Source of the DNA: CAZVAR01 sp964625225
GTDB taxonomy: Bacteria; Pseudomonadota; Alphaproteobacteria; JAJUGE01
Assembly (NCBI GenBank): GCA_964625225.1
Contig: CAZVAR010000050.1
Span: 1-23,023, forward strand
Length of the DNA: 23,023 nt
Direction of reading: 5' to 3'
The number at the start of each line of letters is the position of its first letter. Position 1 is the first letter of the stretch. Shown here piece by piece: positions 1 to 7,102 of the stretch. A program made the position numbers and the translations under genes. The notes beneath the pieces are model-generated. The model made no database searches, was not told where the DNA came from, and saw only the letters and a list, made by a program, of their open reading frames with translations.

Positions 1-249
1 CATCCGGGCGACCCGATGGACAAGAACCTCTATGACCTTCCGCCGGAGGAGCTGAAGGAGGTGCCGACCGTGTGCGGCTCGCTCCGGCAGGCCCTGACCG
101 CCCTCGACGAGGATCGCGATTTCCTCCTGAAGGGCGATGTCTTCACTAACGACCTGATCGACGGCTATCTTGCCCTTAAGTGGGACGAGGTGGTGGCCTT
201 CGAACAGGCGCCGCATCCGATCGAGTACAAGATGTATTACTCGGTCTGA
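1..249 (+). CDS. glnA: Glutamine synthetase type I, C-terminal end (partial, 5' end outside window)
   Basis: This is the last 82 codons of a glutamine synthetase, which makes glutamine from glutamate, ammonia and ATP in the cytoplasm. The reading frame is open from base 1, so the ATG at 16 is internal. The segment begins HPGDPMDKNLYDLPPEE, the highly conserved GSI motif. The Tyr in NLYDLP (codon 31-33) aligns with the tyrosine adenylylated by GlnE in proteobacterial GSI-beta enzymes, so activity is probably under adenylylation control. The typical C-terminal ending HPIEYKMYYSV is intact. The gene is followed by a strong GC hairpin and a convergent PilZ gene. The family call is very secure. 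The promoter and any glnB partner lie outside the window. Confidence 0.95.
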   Translation, partial: HPGDPMDKNLYDLPPEELKEVPTVCGSLRQALTALDEDRDFLLKGDVFTNDLIDGYLALKWDEVVAFEQAPHPIEYKMYYSV

Positions 250-264
250 CGCACCGGGATCGGC

Positions 265-299
265 CCGGGCCCCCGCCGGCGAGGCCGGCGCGGGCCCGG
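265..299. terminator. Long GC-rich hairpin between glnA and the convergent PilZ gene
   Basis: An inverted repeat pairs 265-272 with 292-299 and 274-280 with 284-290. There is one mismatch (273/291) and a GAG loop at 281-283. It lies just after the glnA stop and just beyond the stop of the opposing gene at 316, so it could end transcription in both directions. No T-tract follows, so intrinsic termination is inferred from position and stem strength only. Confidence 0.6.
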
Positions 300-315
300 C
301 CGCCTCCGTATCGCA

Positions 316-627
316 TCAGAGCCGAAGCGGCGACAATGTCGGCCGCATCGCATCGGCAACACGGTGCGGGCTGTCCAGGAAGCGTATCCCCGCGCCCCGG
401 TCGTCGCGCCAGACGATCTCGCCCGGAAACATGCCGTAGCGCCGGATCTCCAGAACCGCCAGCAGGTCGCCGTCCGGCACCGATCGGGCGAGGATGCGGG
501 CCCCGTTCGCCGATACGTCCGCGATCACGCACTCGACCGCCTGCCTGCCGCGGTAGAACCGTCCGGCGAACAGCACCTTGGTCCGCGAATACCGGCGGCG
601 GCCGATCGGCAGAGGCTGATTGATCAT
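316..627 (-). CDS. Small PilZ-domain protein (putative c-di-GMP receptor)
   Basis: A protein of about 103 aa that is almost entirely one PilZ domain. The c-di-GMP-binding signatures are visible: an RxxxR element in GRRRYSR (residues 11-15) and DxSxxG as DVSANG (37-42). Beta-strand-rich sequence follows, ending IVWRDDRGAGIRFLDS. Stand-alone PilZ proteins usually relay c-di-GMP levels to motility, polysaccharide or envelope machinery, but nothing nearby identifies the output. ATG codons occur at 630 and 627, and an AAAAGG element sits immediately upstream. I chose 627 for spacing, though 630 is possible. The open frame extends further upstream but that part looks non-coding. The gene is convergent with glnA and divergent from the TAXI gene. 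Confidence 0.85.
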   Translation of the reverse strand: MINQPLPIGRRRYSRTKVLFAGRFYRGRQAVECVIADVSANGARILARSVPDGDLLAVLEIRRYGMFPGEIVWRDDRGAGIRFLDSPHRVADAMRPTLSPLRL

Positions 628-894
628 CATCCTTTTCGGTCGTCCTCGAACGAGGCCCGACCGACGGTAGCCAGCATTCTTTCCGAAGCAAAGTTCGCAC
701 GAAGCGTTAACACCGGACCGCGGTCCGCGCGGCTGCGAGGCGCAGCCTATCGGGTCCGTCCTCATCGGCGCAAATCCCTGGCGACGCGCCGTCCCGGTCC
801 GACACACCCGCCCCGGGCATCCGAAGGATTCGCATCGCTGCGGCTGCGGAGGGTGCTACGCTTTCATCGTTCAACGAGAACGGTGGAGGAAACG
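628..894. promoter_or_regulatory. Divergent intergenic region with a 14-bp perfect palindrome
   Basis: These 267 bases separate the PilZ gene from the TAXI receptor gene and must hold both promoters. I see no convincing sigma-70 or EcfG promoter. The notable element is the perfect palindrome CGGACCGCGGTCCG at 714-727, about 170 bases before the TAXI start. Its half-sites recur as a spaced inverted repeat upstream of the selD fusion (11479-11497). The TAXI gene has a good Shine-Dalgarno GGAGGA at 885-890. An operator role for the palindrome is speculative in DNA this GC-rich. Confidence 0.35.
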
Positions 895-2088
895 ATGGCG
901 TGCTTCCGATCACGGCGGCGGCCCGATTTCGCGTCCCTGCTCGGTGCCGGCCTCCTGCTCGCCCTGGCGCTCCCCGCGACCGCTCAGGACGTCACGTTGC
1001 CGAAGACCATGGTGTGGACCGCCTACGACCTGGGTGCGAGCGGCTATGCCGAAGCATCCGGCGTCGCCAACGCCTTGATGAAGCGGTTCGACACCCAGGT
1101 CCGCATCATTCCGTCCGGCACGTCGATCGGCCGACTGCTGCCGATCACCACCGACAAGGCCAGTTACGGCTATCTCGCCAACGAGGTCTATTTCGCGACC
1201 GAAGGCACCTACGATTTCGCGACCCGGCAATGGGGGCCGCAGGACCTTCGCGTAGTCCTGGCGCGGCTGGCCGGCAACGCGATGGCCTGCGCTGCCGACG
1301 CCGGCATCAGGAGCCTGGAAGATCTTAAGGGCAAGCGGCTCGGCTACGTGAAGGGAAACCCGTCCCTCAACGTGAAGTCCGACGCCTATCTCGCCTTCGC
1401 CGGCCTCTCGCGCGAGGATATCGAACCGGTCTGGTTCGGCAGTTACAGCGCTCTCAAGACCGCGGTCATCGCCGGCCAGATCGACTGCTATGGCAGCGTG
1501 ACCACTTCGGCCAACATGCGCGAGATCGAGGCGAGCCCGCGCGGCCTGTTCTGGCCGGAGTTCCCGCCCGACAACCAGGAGGGCTGGACGCGAATAGCGG
1601 AGGTCGCCGACTTCTTTCAGCCCTACAGGGAGACGGCGGGTGCCGGCATCACCGAGCAGAACCCGAAGAACCTGGTCGGTTACCGCTATCCCACGGTCAC
1701 CACCTACGCCCGCACGAATGCGGACGAGGTCTATAACCTGATCAAGGCGATGCATCTCGCCTTCGACGATTACAGGACCGTGACGGCCAGCGCCTACAAC
1801 TGGGCGCTCGACATCGCGGGCCGGCCGCCGGCCGATGCACCCTATCACGACGGCGCGATCCGCTATCTCAAGGAGCAGGGCGTCTGGGACGCCAATGCCC
1901 AGGCCTGGCAGGAGAAGCGTATGGCCCGCCTCCAGAAGGTGATGGCGGCATGGGACGAGGCGCTCGACGCCTTCGATGCGATGCGCGCCGAGGAGGAGAA
2001 GAAGGGGAACAGGATCGACGCTGATAGGGCTTGGGAGCCGTTCTGGAGCGACCACCGGCTGAAGGCCGGCCTCGGCTCGGCGCGCTGA
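895..2088 (+). CDS. TAXI-family TRAP transporter solute-binding protein (periplasmic)
   Basis: A 397-aa secreted receptor of the TAXI type, which hands a solute to a TRAP permease. Residues 1-30 form a classic signal peptide: basic SRRR, the hydrophobic run LLGAGLLLALALPA, then cleavage near ATA-QD. The mature protein starts with a TAXI-like WTAYDLGASGY segment, followed by PSGTSIGRLLPITT, YFATEGTYDFATRQWGPQDLR and a lobe containing LKGKRLGYVKGNPSLN. The ATG at 895 is preceded by GGAGGA four bases upstream. The open frame runs further 5' but is not protein-like there. At 397 aa it is longer than the usual 320-340, because of a charged, probably helical C-terminal tail (about 340-397). No permease gene is adjacent. 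The only TRAP permease here starts at 22135. The ligand is unknown. Confidence 0.9.
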   Translation: MACFRSRRRPDFASLLGAGLLLALALPATAQDVTLPKTMVWTAYDLGASGYAEASGVANALMKRFDTQVRIIPSGTSIGRLLPITTDKASYGYLANEVYFATEGTYDFATRQWGPQDLRVVLARLAGNAMACAADAGIRSLEDLKGKRLGYVKGNPSLNVKSDAYLAFAGLSREDIEPVWFGSYSALKTAVIAGQIDCYGSVTTSANMREIEASPRGLFWPEFPPDNQEGWTRIAEVADFFQPYRETAGAGITEQNPKNLVGYRYPTVTTYARTNADEVYNLIKAMHLAFDDYRTVTASAYNWALDIAGRPPADAPYHDGAIRYLKEQGVWDANAQAWQEKRMARLQKVMAAWDEALDAFDAMRAEEEKKGNRIDADRAWEPFWSDHRLKAGLGSAR

Positions 2089-2110
2089 GGCGCCACACGG
2101 CCCGTGCAGC

Positions 2111-2142
2111 CTGCCTCTCCCCGGCACGCCGGAGCGGGGCAG
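2111..2142. terminator. Candidate hairpin between convergent TAXI and CBS genes
   Basis: CTGCCTC (2111-2117) pairs with GGGGCAG (2136-2142), allowing one G-T pair. An inner CCGG-CACG-CCGG stem-loop is separated from it by a 3/3 internal loop. It lies between the TAXI stop (2088) and the CBS gene stop (2170), the expected place for a shared terminator. There is no T-tract, so the call is tentative. Confidence 0.4.
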
Positions 2143-2169
2143 CGCTGGCCCACCCCGGTCCGGTTCGGC

Positions 2170-2604
2170 TCAATGCGCGGCCAGATAGGAGTCGCGCATC
2201 ACGTCGCGCTCGAGCTCGACGTCCTCCAGCCGTTTCTTGACCACGTCACCGATGCTGACGATCCCGCACAGCCGGCCGTTCTCCACGACGGGAAAATGAC
2301 GAATCCGGTGCCGCGTCATCTCCGCCATCAGGTTGCGCACGCTGTCGCCGGGCAAACAGGTCCGCACCTCGCGCGTCATGACCTCGGAGACCGGGCGCTC
2401 CAGCAGCGCGCCACCCCGGCTCGCCAGCGACAGGATGATGTCGCGTTCGGACAGGACGCCGAGGATGCGCGCGCCGTCCTCGCTTACCACCAGCGCGCCT
2501 ACGTTCTCCAGGCGTAGGCGGGTCACGGCCGCGGCGACGGTTGCGTCCGGGCGCACGGTCACGACCCGGCTCCCCTTGCTCCGCAGTATCGCTGCAACGG
2601 TCAT
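2170..2604 (-). CDS. CBS-domain pair protein (downstream copy)
   Basis: A 144-aa cytoplasmic protein made of two CBS motifs (about residues 8-60 and 72-130), which fold together as a Bateman module and usually bind adenine nucleotides. Visible CBS signatures are GALVVSEDGARILGVLSERDII in the first half and HRIRHFPVVENGRLCGIVSIGDVV in the second. A short charged helix follows. No catalytic domain is attached, so it probably acts as a stand-alone regulator or nucleotide sensor. Start ATG 2604 has GGGAGG about seven bases upstream. It lies 111 bases downstream of a clear paralogue in the same direction, and both begin MTVAAILRSKG, so this is a tandem duplication. Confidence 0.9.
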   Translation of the reverse strand: MTVAAILRSKGSRVVTVRPDATVAAAVTRLRLENVGALVVSEDGARILGVLSERDIILSLASRGGALLERPVSEVMTREVRTCLPGDSVRNLMAEMTRHRIRHFPVVENGRLCGIVSIGDVVKKRLEDVELERDVMRDSYLAAH

Positions 2605-2715
2605 GGGCTACCTCCCTGGCTTGTCGCCGGGCCGGCACACGACCCCGGCCGCGGCGGGCGTCGTTATTCGACTCGAATCTGGGAGGCCCCGGAGGCCGGT
2701 CAACACCGGCCGCGG

Positions 2716-3147
2716 TCAGCGCCCGCTGACATAGTCCAGCATGGCATCGCGCTCTCGTTGCAGCTCGTCGAGCCGCCGCTTGACGACGTCGCCGATGCTG
2801 ATGATGCCGGCCAGCACGCCGCCCTCGATCACCGGCAGGTGCCGGACCCGGTGCTCGGTCATGACCGTCATCAGATCCTGGAGCGCGTCGTCAGGCGTGC
2901 AGGTCCGGACGGCCGCGGTCATCACCTCGCGCAGCGGCCGGTCGAGCGCGGCGGCGCCGTCGGTCGCCACGGCGCCGACGATGTCCCGCTCTGAGACGAT
3001 GCCATCGACCTGCCGGCCGTCGATGCTTACCACCAGTGCTCCAATGCGTTCCGCCCGTAGCTGCCGGGCCGCCTCGGCGAGGCTCGCATCGGGACGGGTC
3101 GTCGCGACCCGGGTCCCCTTACTGCGCAGTATGGCTGCCACTGTCAT
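2716..3147 (-). CDS. CBS-domain pair protein (upstream copy)
   Basis: A 143-aa paralogue of the downstream CBS gene with the same layout: MTVAAILRSKG start, first CBS with GALVVSIDGRQVDGIVSERDIV, second with HRVRHLPVIEGGVLAGIISIGDVVKRR, and a charged C-terminal helix. The start at 3147 is preferred over an in-frame upstream ATG at 3189. GAGGAGG lies six bases ahead of it, and the N terminus then matches the paralogue exactly. It is the first gene of a probable two-gene unit. Its 93-bp upstream gap to the GNAT stop contains an inverted repeat. The biological ligand is not evident. Confidence 0.9.
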   Translation of the reverse strand: MTVAAILRSKGTRVATTRPDASLAEAARQLRAERIGALVVSIDGRQVDGIVSERDIVGAVATDGAAALDRPLREVMTAAVRTCTPDDALQDLMTVMTEHRVRHLPVIEGGVLAGIISIGDVVKRRLDELQRERDAMLDYVSGR

Positions 3148-3170
3148 CGGAGTCCTCCTCGCAGATGGAC

Positions 3171-3215
3171 AGCACCTGCCACCATACACCGTCCGGCCGC
3201 GACTCGACAGGTGCT
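3171..3215. repeat. Inverted repeat AGCACCTG / CAGGTGCT upstream of the CBS pair
   Basis: The 8-bp arms are at 3171-3178 and 3208-3215, with 29 bases between them. They lie in the gap between the GNAT stop (3241) and the CBS start (3147). On the minus strand this could be an operator, a leader stem, or the GNAT terminator. No T-tract is present and there is no way to choose from sequence alone. Confidence 0.3.
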
Positions 3216-3240
3216 GCGGGCAGCGCGAACCCCCGGGCCG

Positions 3241-3780
3241 TCAGGCGGCGTGTTCGGGGCTGCCGGCCTCGACCGCTCCGTCCGCCGGGCAGGCCCGCAC
3301 GGCACCTTCGACCCCGGCGAGTGCGCCGGGTGCCAGTTCCTTGACCTGAAGCCGTTCGGTTCTCTCTCCCGGCATCAGGAGTCCGGCCGGTCCGGCGGGC
3401 CTGAACCCGAACTGGCGGTAATAGGCCGGGTCTCCGACGAGGACCACGAGCCGATGCCCGTCGGCAACGGCCCGGCTGAGCGAGTGCCGCATCAGCGCCC
3501 GGCCGACTCCCTGCCCCTTCAGCGCCGGCTCGACCGCGAGCGGGCCGAGGAGCAGCGCCGGGACGGAACGGGCACCGATCAGGACGGGCCAATAGGCGAT
3601 CGAGCCGACCGGGACCCCGCCTTCCCGGGCGACGAAACACAGCTCGGCGATCGCCGGCCGGCCTTCACGATAGCGATAGGATGTCTTGGCAAGCCGTCCC
3701 GGCCCGAAGGCCCGATCCAGCAGCGCCTCGATGGCGGCGGCCTCGTCCCGCCGCGGCGAACCGATCTCGAACATATCCAT
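3241..3780 (-). CDS. GNAT-family N-acetyltransferase (YhbS-like)
   Basis: A 179-aa predicted acetyltransferase using acetyl-CoA. The GNAT core motif A is clear: LGPLAVEPALKGQGVGRALM (about 78-97), where QGVGRAL is the pyrophosphate-binding turn. It is followed by LVVLVGDPAYYRQFGFRPA (111-129), typical of YhbS/COG3153-like enzymes. Residues after about 130 resemble the LMPGERTERLQVKELAPGAL segment of this family. The substrate cannot be predicted. Start ATG 3780 (MDMFEIG) is supported by the immediate onset of the fold. A second ATG lies at 3774, and no strong Shine-Dalgarno is visible. It is divergent from the ECF sigma gene at 4268 and upstream of, but probably independent from, the CBS pair. 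Confidence 0.88.
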   Translation of the reverse strand: MDMFEIGSPRRDEAAAIEALLDRAFGPGRLAKTSYRYREGRPAIAELCFVAREGGVPVGSIAYWPVLIGARSVPALLLGPLAVEPALKGQGVGRALMRHSLSRAVADGHRLVVLVGDPAYYRQFGFRPAGPAGLLMPGERTERLQVKELAPGALAGVEGAVRACPADGAVEAGSPEHAA

Positions 3781-4267
3781 CCCGGCAAACCCCGTGTCGC
3801 AGGTCCGGTCGCGACGCCTCGGCTGCCGGGGAAACCGTCTCCGATCCCCTCCGTTCGGTCACGCCGACGTCATCGCGCCGCCAATCGGCATCGCGCTGCG
3901 TCGTCGTCGTCGATTCCGGTCGAGATGGATCATATCCGCTGCTTCCTTCCCGATCTTATTCGGGTCGGAGCGCCGTCTTGTCAAGATGTGCTGCGCGGGC
4001 GCACCCCCATCCGCCGGCGGGCCGGCCGACGTTGTAACGACTTGGGGCGAGGGCCCGGATGCGAATCGCGTCAGGTGCAAACGCGCACGGTTATTTCGGT
4101 AATTCAGGTGAATCCCGGCGATTGTTTACCTTGATCGGATCTTCGGCCTCCAGTTTTCGACATTCTGATCCGGAAACCTTGCCGCGGCGCGCAGCTTGAT
4201 AATCTGATGCGGGTCGCTAACATGCCCGGGCGCACGGGGCCGTCGCGTCGGCGCGGGCGGAGGTTGA
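3781..4267. other. 487-bp divergent intergenic region, no convincing gene
   Basis: This stretch separates the GNAT gene from the first ECF sigma gene. It includes locally more AT-rich sequence around 3950-4210. Short open frames exist, including 3859-4080 on the minus strand, but none resembles a known family. In particular I see no NepR-like anti-sigma gene. A GATAAT hexamer at 4198-4203 could be a -10 element for the sigma gene, and GGAAAC at 4172-4177 resembles an ECF -35, but the spacing between them does not fit a standard promoter. The sigma gene has a good Shine-Dalgarno, GGAGG, just ahead of ATG 4268. Confidence 0.4.
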
Positions 4268-4813
4268 ATGGACAACGATCAGGCGCGGGCGATCGAGGAG
4301 CATATACCGGCGCTTCGGCGGTATGCCCGCGCTTTGGTACGCGACGCCGACAAGGCGGACGATCTCGTGCAGGACTGCCTCGAGCGCAGCGTGTCGAGAA
4401 TCTCCCAATTCGCACCCGGCACCAACCTGCGGACCTGGCTTTTCACCATCATGCACAACCTGCACTGCGATGCCCTCCGCAGGCTCCAGCGACGCGGTCC
4501 GCACGTCCCGATCAACGAATGGGAGAGCAACGCGCAATACCCGGCCACGCAATCGACCGCGGTCGAAATCCGCGAGTTCGAGCGGGCCTTCTCGCGGCTG
4601 ACCAAACGCGATCAGCATCTTCTGCTGCTGGTCGGCGTGGAGGGGTTCAGCTACGAGGAGGTCTCCGAAGTGCTGGGTATCGCGGTGGGAACGGTCAAAT
4701 CGCGGCTGTTCCGCGCGCGCGAGCGGCTGCGCGCCCTTCAGGGCGAAACCGAACCGGCACCCCCGAAGCGCCCGATCGACCGCGAGCGCGTAACCGTTCT
4801 GCGCAGCAATTGA
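4268..4813 (+). CDS. ECF sigma factor (EcfG-like, first copy)
   Basis: A 181-aa RNA polymerase sigma factor of the extracytoplasmic-function type. Region 2 spans about residues 10-80, with DKADDLVQDCLERS (core binding) and GTNLRTWLFTIMHN. Region 4 spans about 105-155, with GFSYEEVSEVLGIAVGTVKSRLFRARERL, the -35-recognition helix-turn-helix. The short linker and GTNL-WLFTI wording resemble the EcfG/general-stress group. The start has GGAGG four bases upstream. No anti-sigma gene adjoins it: the divergent neighbour is a GNAT gene, and the convergent neighbour (48 bp away) is a response regulator. A second, related sigma gene lies at 8367. A generic ECF role outside the stress response remains possible. 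Confidence 0.9.
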   Translation: MDNDQARAIEEHIPALRRYARALVRDADKADDLVQDCLERSVSRISQFAPGTNLRTWLFTIMHNLHCDALRRLQRRGPHVPINEWESNAQYPATQSTAVEIREFERAFSRLTKRDQHLLLLVGVEGFSYEEVSEVLGIAVGTVKSRLFRARERLRALQGETEPAPPKRPIDRERVTVLRSN

Positions 4814-4860
4814 CGATGTCCGGACGGCAGTGCTCGACCCGGGCGGACATGCCTTCGGGT

Positions 4861-5271
4861 TCACTCTTCCGGCCGGCCGGCAACCACCTCCGCCAGCACC
4901 TGCCGCAACTCGGCCTCGGAATAGGGCTTCCCTAGGAATTTCGCTCCCCATTCCCGGCCCGACGCCAGCGCCTCCGCCGGATAGGCCGTCAGGAAGATGA
5001 CGCGCGTCCCGACGCGGCGATTGACCTCCTCCGCAACGGTGACCCCGTTGATCGCATCCCGGAGCCGCACGTCGGAGATCAGCACGTCGGGTCGGGTCTT
5101 CTGGGCCAGTTCGAGGGCCGCCTCGCCCCTGTTGACGACGCCGACCACGTCGTAACCCCAGGCGATAACGGCCGCGCGCAACTCCTCGGCGAGGAGGAAA
5201 TCGTCTTCGACGATCAGGACCCGCGCGGGAGAAGGCTGTCGCTGCGTCACCGCATTCGTCTCGATTGGCAT
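4861..5271 (-). CDS. Single-domain response regulator (receiver only)
   Basis: A 136-aa receiver with no output domain. Phosphotransfer residues are visible: acidic pocket E22-D23-D24 in IVEDDFLLAEE, phospho-acceptor D67 in VLISDVRL, T95 in IFLTAYP and K115 in FLGKPY. Such proteins act by protein contact, as phosphate sinks or relays between kinases and other regulators. It follows the receiver gene at 5324 by 52 bp on the same strand, so the two are probably co-transcribed from the EcfG-type promoter at 5732-5756. It lacks the FATGUY-type motif of its partner. It converges with the first ECF sigma gene. The start at 5271 has a GGGGAG element just upstream. Confidence 0.9.
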   Translation of the reverse strand: MPIETNAVTQRQPSPARVLIVEDDFLLAEELRAAVIAWGYDVVGVVNRGEAALELAQKTRPDVLISDVRLRDAINGVTVAEEVNRRVGTRVIFLTAYPAEALASGREWGAKFLGKPYSEAELRQVLAEVVAGRPEE

Positions 5272-5323
5272 GACTCCCCATCTGGCCGTCGCCCGGCGGC
5301 CGCGGGCTCCGACGTCCGACCTT

Positions 5324-5695
5324 CTATATGCACCGCGCGTCCGGCGGAAACAGCCCCTTCACGATTTCGGCAACTTTCTTTTCATCGTAGGGCTTGCGCA
5401 GCAGAGGGCGGTCGGCGAACCGCGCGGGGATCACCGAATCGACCTCGTACCCGGTCGAAAAGGCGAAGGGGATGTCGCGCTCCTGCAGCCGGTCGGCGAG
5501 CGGGAAGACCTCGCGCCCGCCAATGTTGATGTCGAGCAACGCCCCGTCGATCGGCTCCGCCTCGAGCACGTCGAGCGCCTCCTCGATGCTCGCCACCGGC
5601 CCGGCCACCATGCAGTCGAGCGACTGCAACATGTCTTGCATGTCATATGCGACCAGGAATTCATCCTCGACGATCAGAATCGTCCACCGGACCAT
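5324..5695 (-). CDS. Single-domain response regulator, FATGUY-like
   Basis: A 123-aa receiver-only protein. The acidic pair E10-D11, phospho-acceptor D55 (ALLDINIGG), S80-T81 in PFAFSTGY and K101 in LLRKPYD are present. The PFAFSTGY segment closely matches the PFxFATGY signature of alphaproteobacterial FATGUY receivers such as SdrG, with Ser in place of Ala. Those proteins work with HRXXN-type kinases to control the general stress response. It is the first gene of a likely two-receiver operon. An exact GGAAC-N16-CGTT promoter lies 37-61 bases upstream of the ATG, implying EcfG-type control. The FATGUY assignment rests on motif reading. Confidence 0.9.
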   Translation of the reverse strand: MVRWTILIVEDEFLVAYDMQDMLQSLDCMVAGPVASIEEALDVLEAEPIDGALLDINIGGREVFPLADRLQERDIPFAFSTGYEVDSVIPARFADRPLLRKPYDEKKVAEIVKGLFPPDARCI

Positions 5696-5731
5696 CGCCG
5701 CCTGCGATCAGCACCCGAACCCACCCACCCG

Positions 5732-5756
5732 AACGCCGCTACACCCGGCGGGTTCC
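5732..5756 (-). promoter_or_regulatory. EcfG-type promoter, GGAAC-N16-CGTT
   Basis: Read on the minus strand, GGAAC (5756-5752) and CGTT (5735-5732) are separated by exactly 16 bases, the consensus for EcfG general-stress sigma factors in alphaproteobacteria. It sits between the DUF445 stop (5788) and the receiver start (5695). The inferred transcript would begin near 5725 with about 30 bases of leader. It is the only exact match I found in the window, and it is intergenic and correctly oriented. Confidence 0.75.
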
Positions 5757-5787
5757 GAAAATCCTTCGATCCCGGAAGCCGACCGAT

Positions 5788-7044
5788 TCAGAAAAGCAGC
5801 CCCGATAACAGGAACAAGGCGCAGCCGACCAGGGCTCCGACGATCGTGCCGTTGATCCGGATGAACTGCAGATCGCGCCCAACCTCCAGTTCCAGCCGCT
5901 TGGTGACCGTTTCGGCATCCCAGCGATGCACGACCTCGATGATCAGGGCGCCGATCTCGCGACGCCAGGGCACGACGAACCGCGTCACCAGCGCCTCGAA
6001 CCGCAGATTCAGGCGCTCGCGCATGGCCGGGTCCTCGGCCACCGCGCGCCCCAGCGAGCTCAGCGCCCTGGCGAGCGACCGCCGCATCCGGGATTCCGGG
6101 ATCGTTGCGTCCCGGAGAATCAGCCGCCGGGCCTCGTCCCAGATCGAGCCGAGATAGTCCTGCACCACCGGATTGGCGAGCAACTGCTCCTTCGCCCGCT
6201 GCACCGCGTCGCGCATCTCGGGGGAATGCTCCAGGCGGTCGATCAGGTCGGCCACGGCATCGTCGAACCGCTTCCGGGCCGGGTGACCCGGTACCTGCAG
6301 TTCGGCGAGAAACTCCAGCAGTCCGGAGACGATCGCGCGGGCGACCCTCCGGTCAATCGAGCGCGGCACCCACCAGCGGCTGCGCTCGCCGACCATCTGA
6401 TCGATGCGTTCCCGGTTCTCCTCGAGGAACTGGTGCATCATCTTCAGGGCATGGTCGAATAGCAGATCGTGCTGTCGATGCTCCGTCAGCAGCCGCAGCA
6501 GCGCACCGAGGATAGGAGCCAGGTCGACGCGCGCGATCTGCGCTTCCGCCATCTTGCGCACGAGCCGCCGCAACTCGCGGTCGCGCAACGAGTTCATCAG
6601 CACCGGGATGACCGCGACCAGGCGTTCGGCCACCGCGTCGGCATTGCTCCGGTGGCCGATCCAGCGTGCGGCGACCGTGACAAGGTCGAGCGATCGCAGT
6701 TTCTGCACGACGACTTCGGGCGCCAGAAAGTTGCGCTCGACGAAGCCCGCCAGGCCGGCGCCGAGCTGATCCTTCTTGCGGGGAATCAGGGCCGTGTGGG
6801 GAATCGGCAGGCCAAGCGGATGCCGGAACAGCGCCGTCACGGCGAACCAGTCGGCCAGCCCCCCGACCAGCGCCGCCTCAGCCCCGGCGCGCGCCAGCAG
6901 CACCCAGAATCCCGGATCGGGCACCATCCTGGTCGCGGTGAAGACCGCCGCCATCATCAGCAGCAGCCCGGTGGCGACGGCGCGCTGGCGCCGGAGCGCA
7001 CGCCGCTTCGCCCCCTCCTCCTGTTCCGCGGTTTGAGGCAGCAT
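5788..7044 (-). CDS. DUF445 family membrane protein
   Basis: A 418-aa protein of the DUF445/YjiN-like family, function unknown. It has a hydrophobic N-terminal hairpin (about 22-42 and 47-66) followed by the family hallmark GGLADWFAVTALFRHPLGLPIPHTALIPRKKDQLG. A long charged, mostly helical middle region (about 90-395) comes next, then a C-terminal membrane segment (about 398-418, INGTIVGALVGCALFLLSGLLF). The middle probably faces one side of the inner membrane. Start ATG 7044 fits the family N terminus. It lies upstream of the receiver pair on the same strand, but the 92-bp gap contains an independent stress-type promoter, so co-regulation is not assured. It is divergent from the lipoprotein genes. 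Confidence 0.85.
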   Translation of the reverse strand: MLPQTAEQEEGAKRRALRRQRAVATGLLLMMAAVFTATRMVPDPGFWVLLARAGAEAALVGGLADWFAVTALFRHPLGLPIPHTALIPRKKDQLGAGLAGFVERNFLAPEVVVQKLRSLDLVTVAARWIGHRSNADAVAERLVAVIPVLMNSLRDRELRRLVRKMAEAQIARVDLAPILGALLRLLTEHRQHDLLFDHALKMMHQFLEENRERIDQMVGERSRWWVPRSIDRRVARAIVSGLLEFLAELQVPGHPARKRFDDAVADLIDRLEHSPEMRDAVQRAKEQLLANPVVQDYLGSIWDEARRLILRDATIPESRMRRSLARALSSLGRAVAEDPAMRERLNLRFEALVTRFVVPWRREIGALIIEVVHRWDAETVTKRLELEVGRDLQFIRINGTIVGALVGCALFLLSGLLF

Positions 7045-7102
7045 GCGCTATCCCCCTCGGTGATACTCGGGTCTAGCCGTCCGGGCGGTGCCCGCATATG
7101 TA

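Noticed and set aside
3859..4080. 73-aa minus-strand open frame beside the first sigma gene, considered as a NepR anti-sigma factor
   Set aside because: It is on the opposite strand from the sigma gene, lacks the NepR helix pattern, has no Shine-Dalgarno and is composed of low-complexity Arg/Pro/Ala sequence.
4172..4203. GGAAAC followed by GATAAT upstream of the first sigma gene as an ECF or sigma-70 promoter
   Set aside because: The -35-like and -10-like elements are about 20 bases apart, belong to different promoter classes, and there is no GTT at EcfG spacing. Mentioned only in the intergenic note.
4816..4850. ATGTCCG/CGGACAT inverted repeat between the first sigma gene and the convergent receiver, considered as a terminator
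   Set aside because: It has only a 7-bp stem with a 21-base loop and no T-tract, too weak to call.
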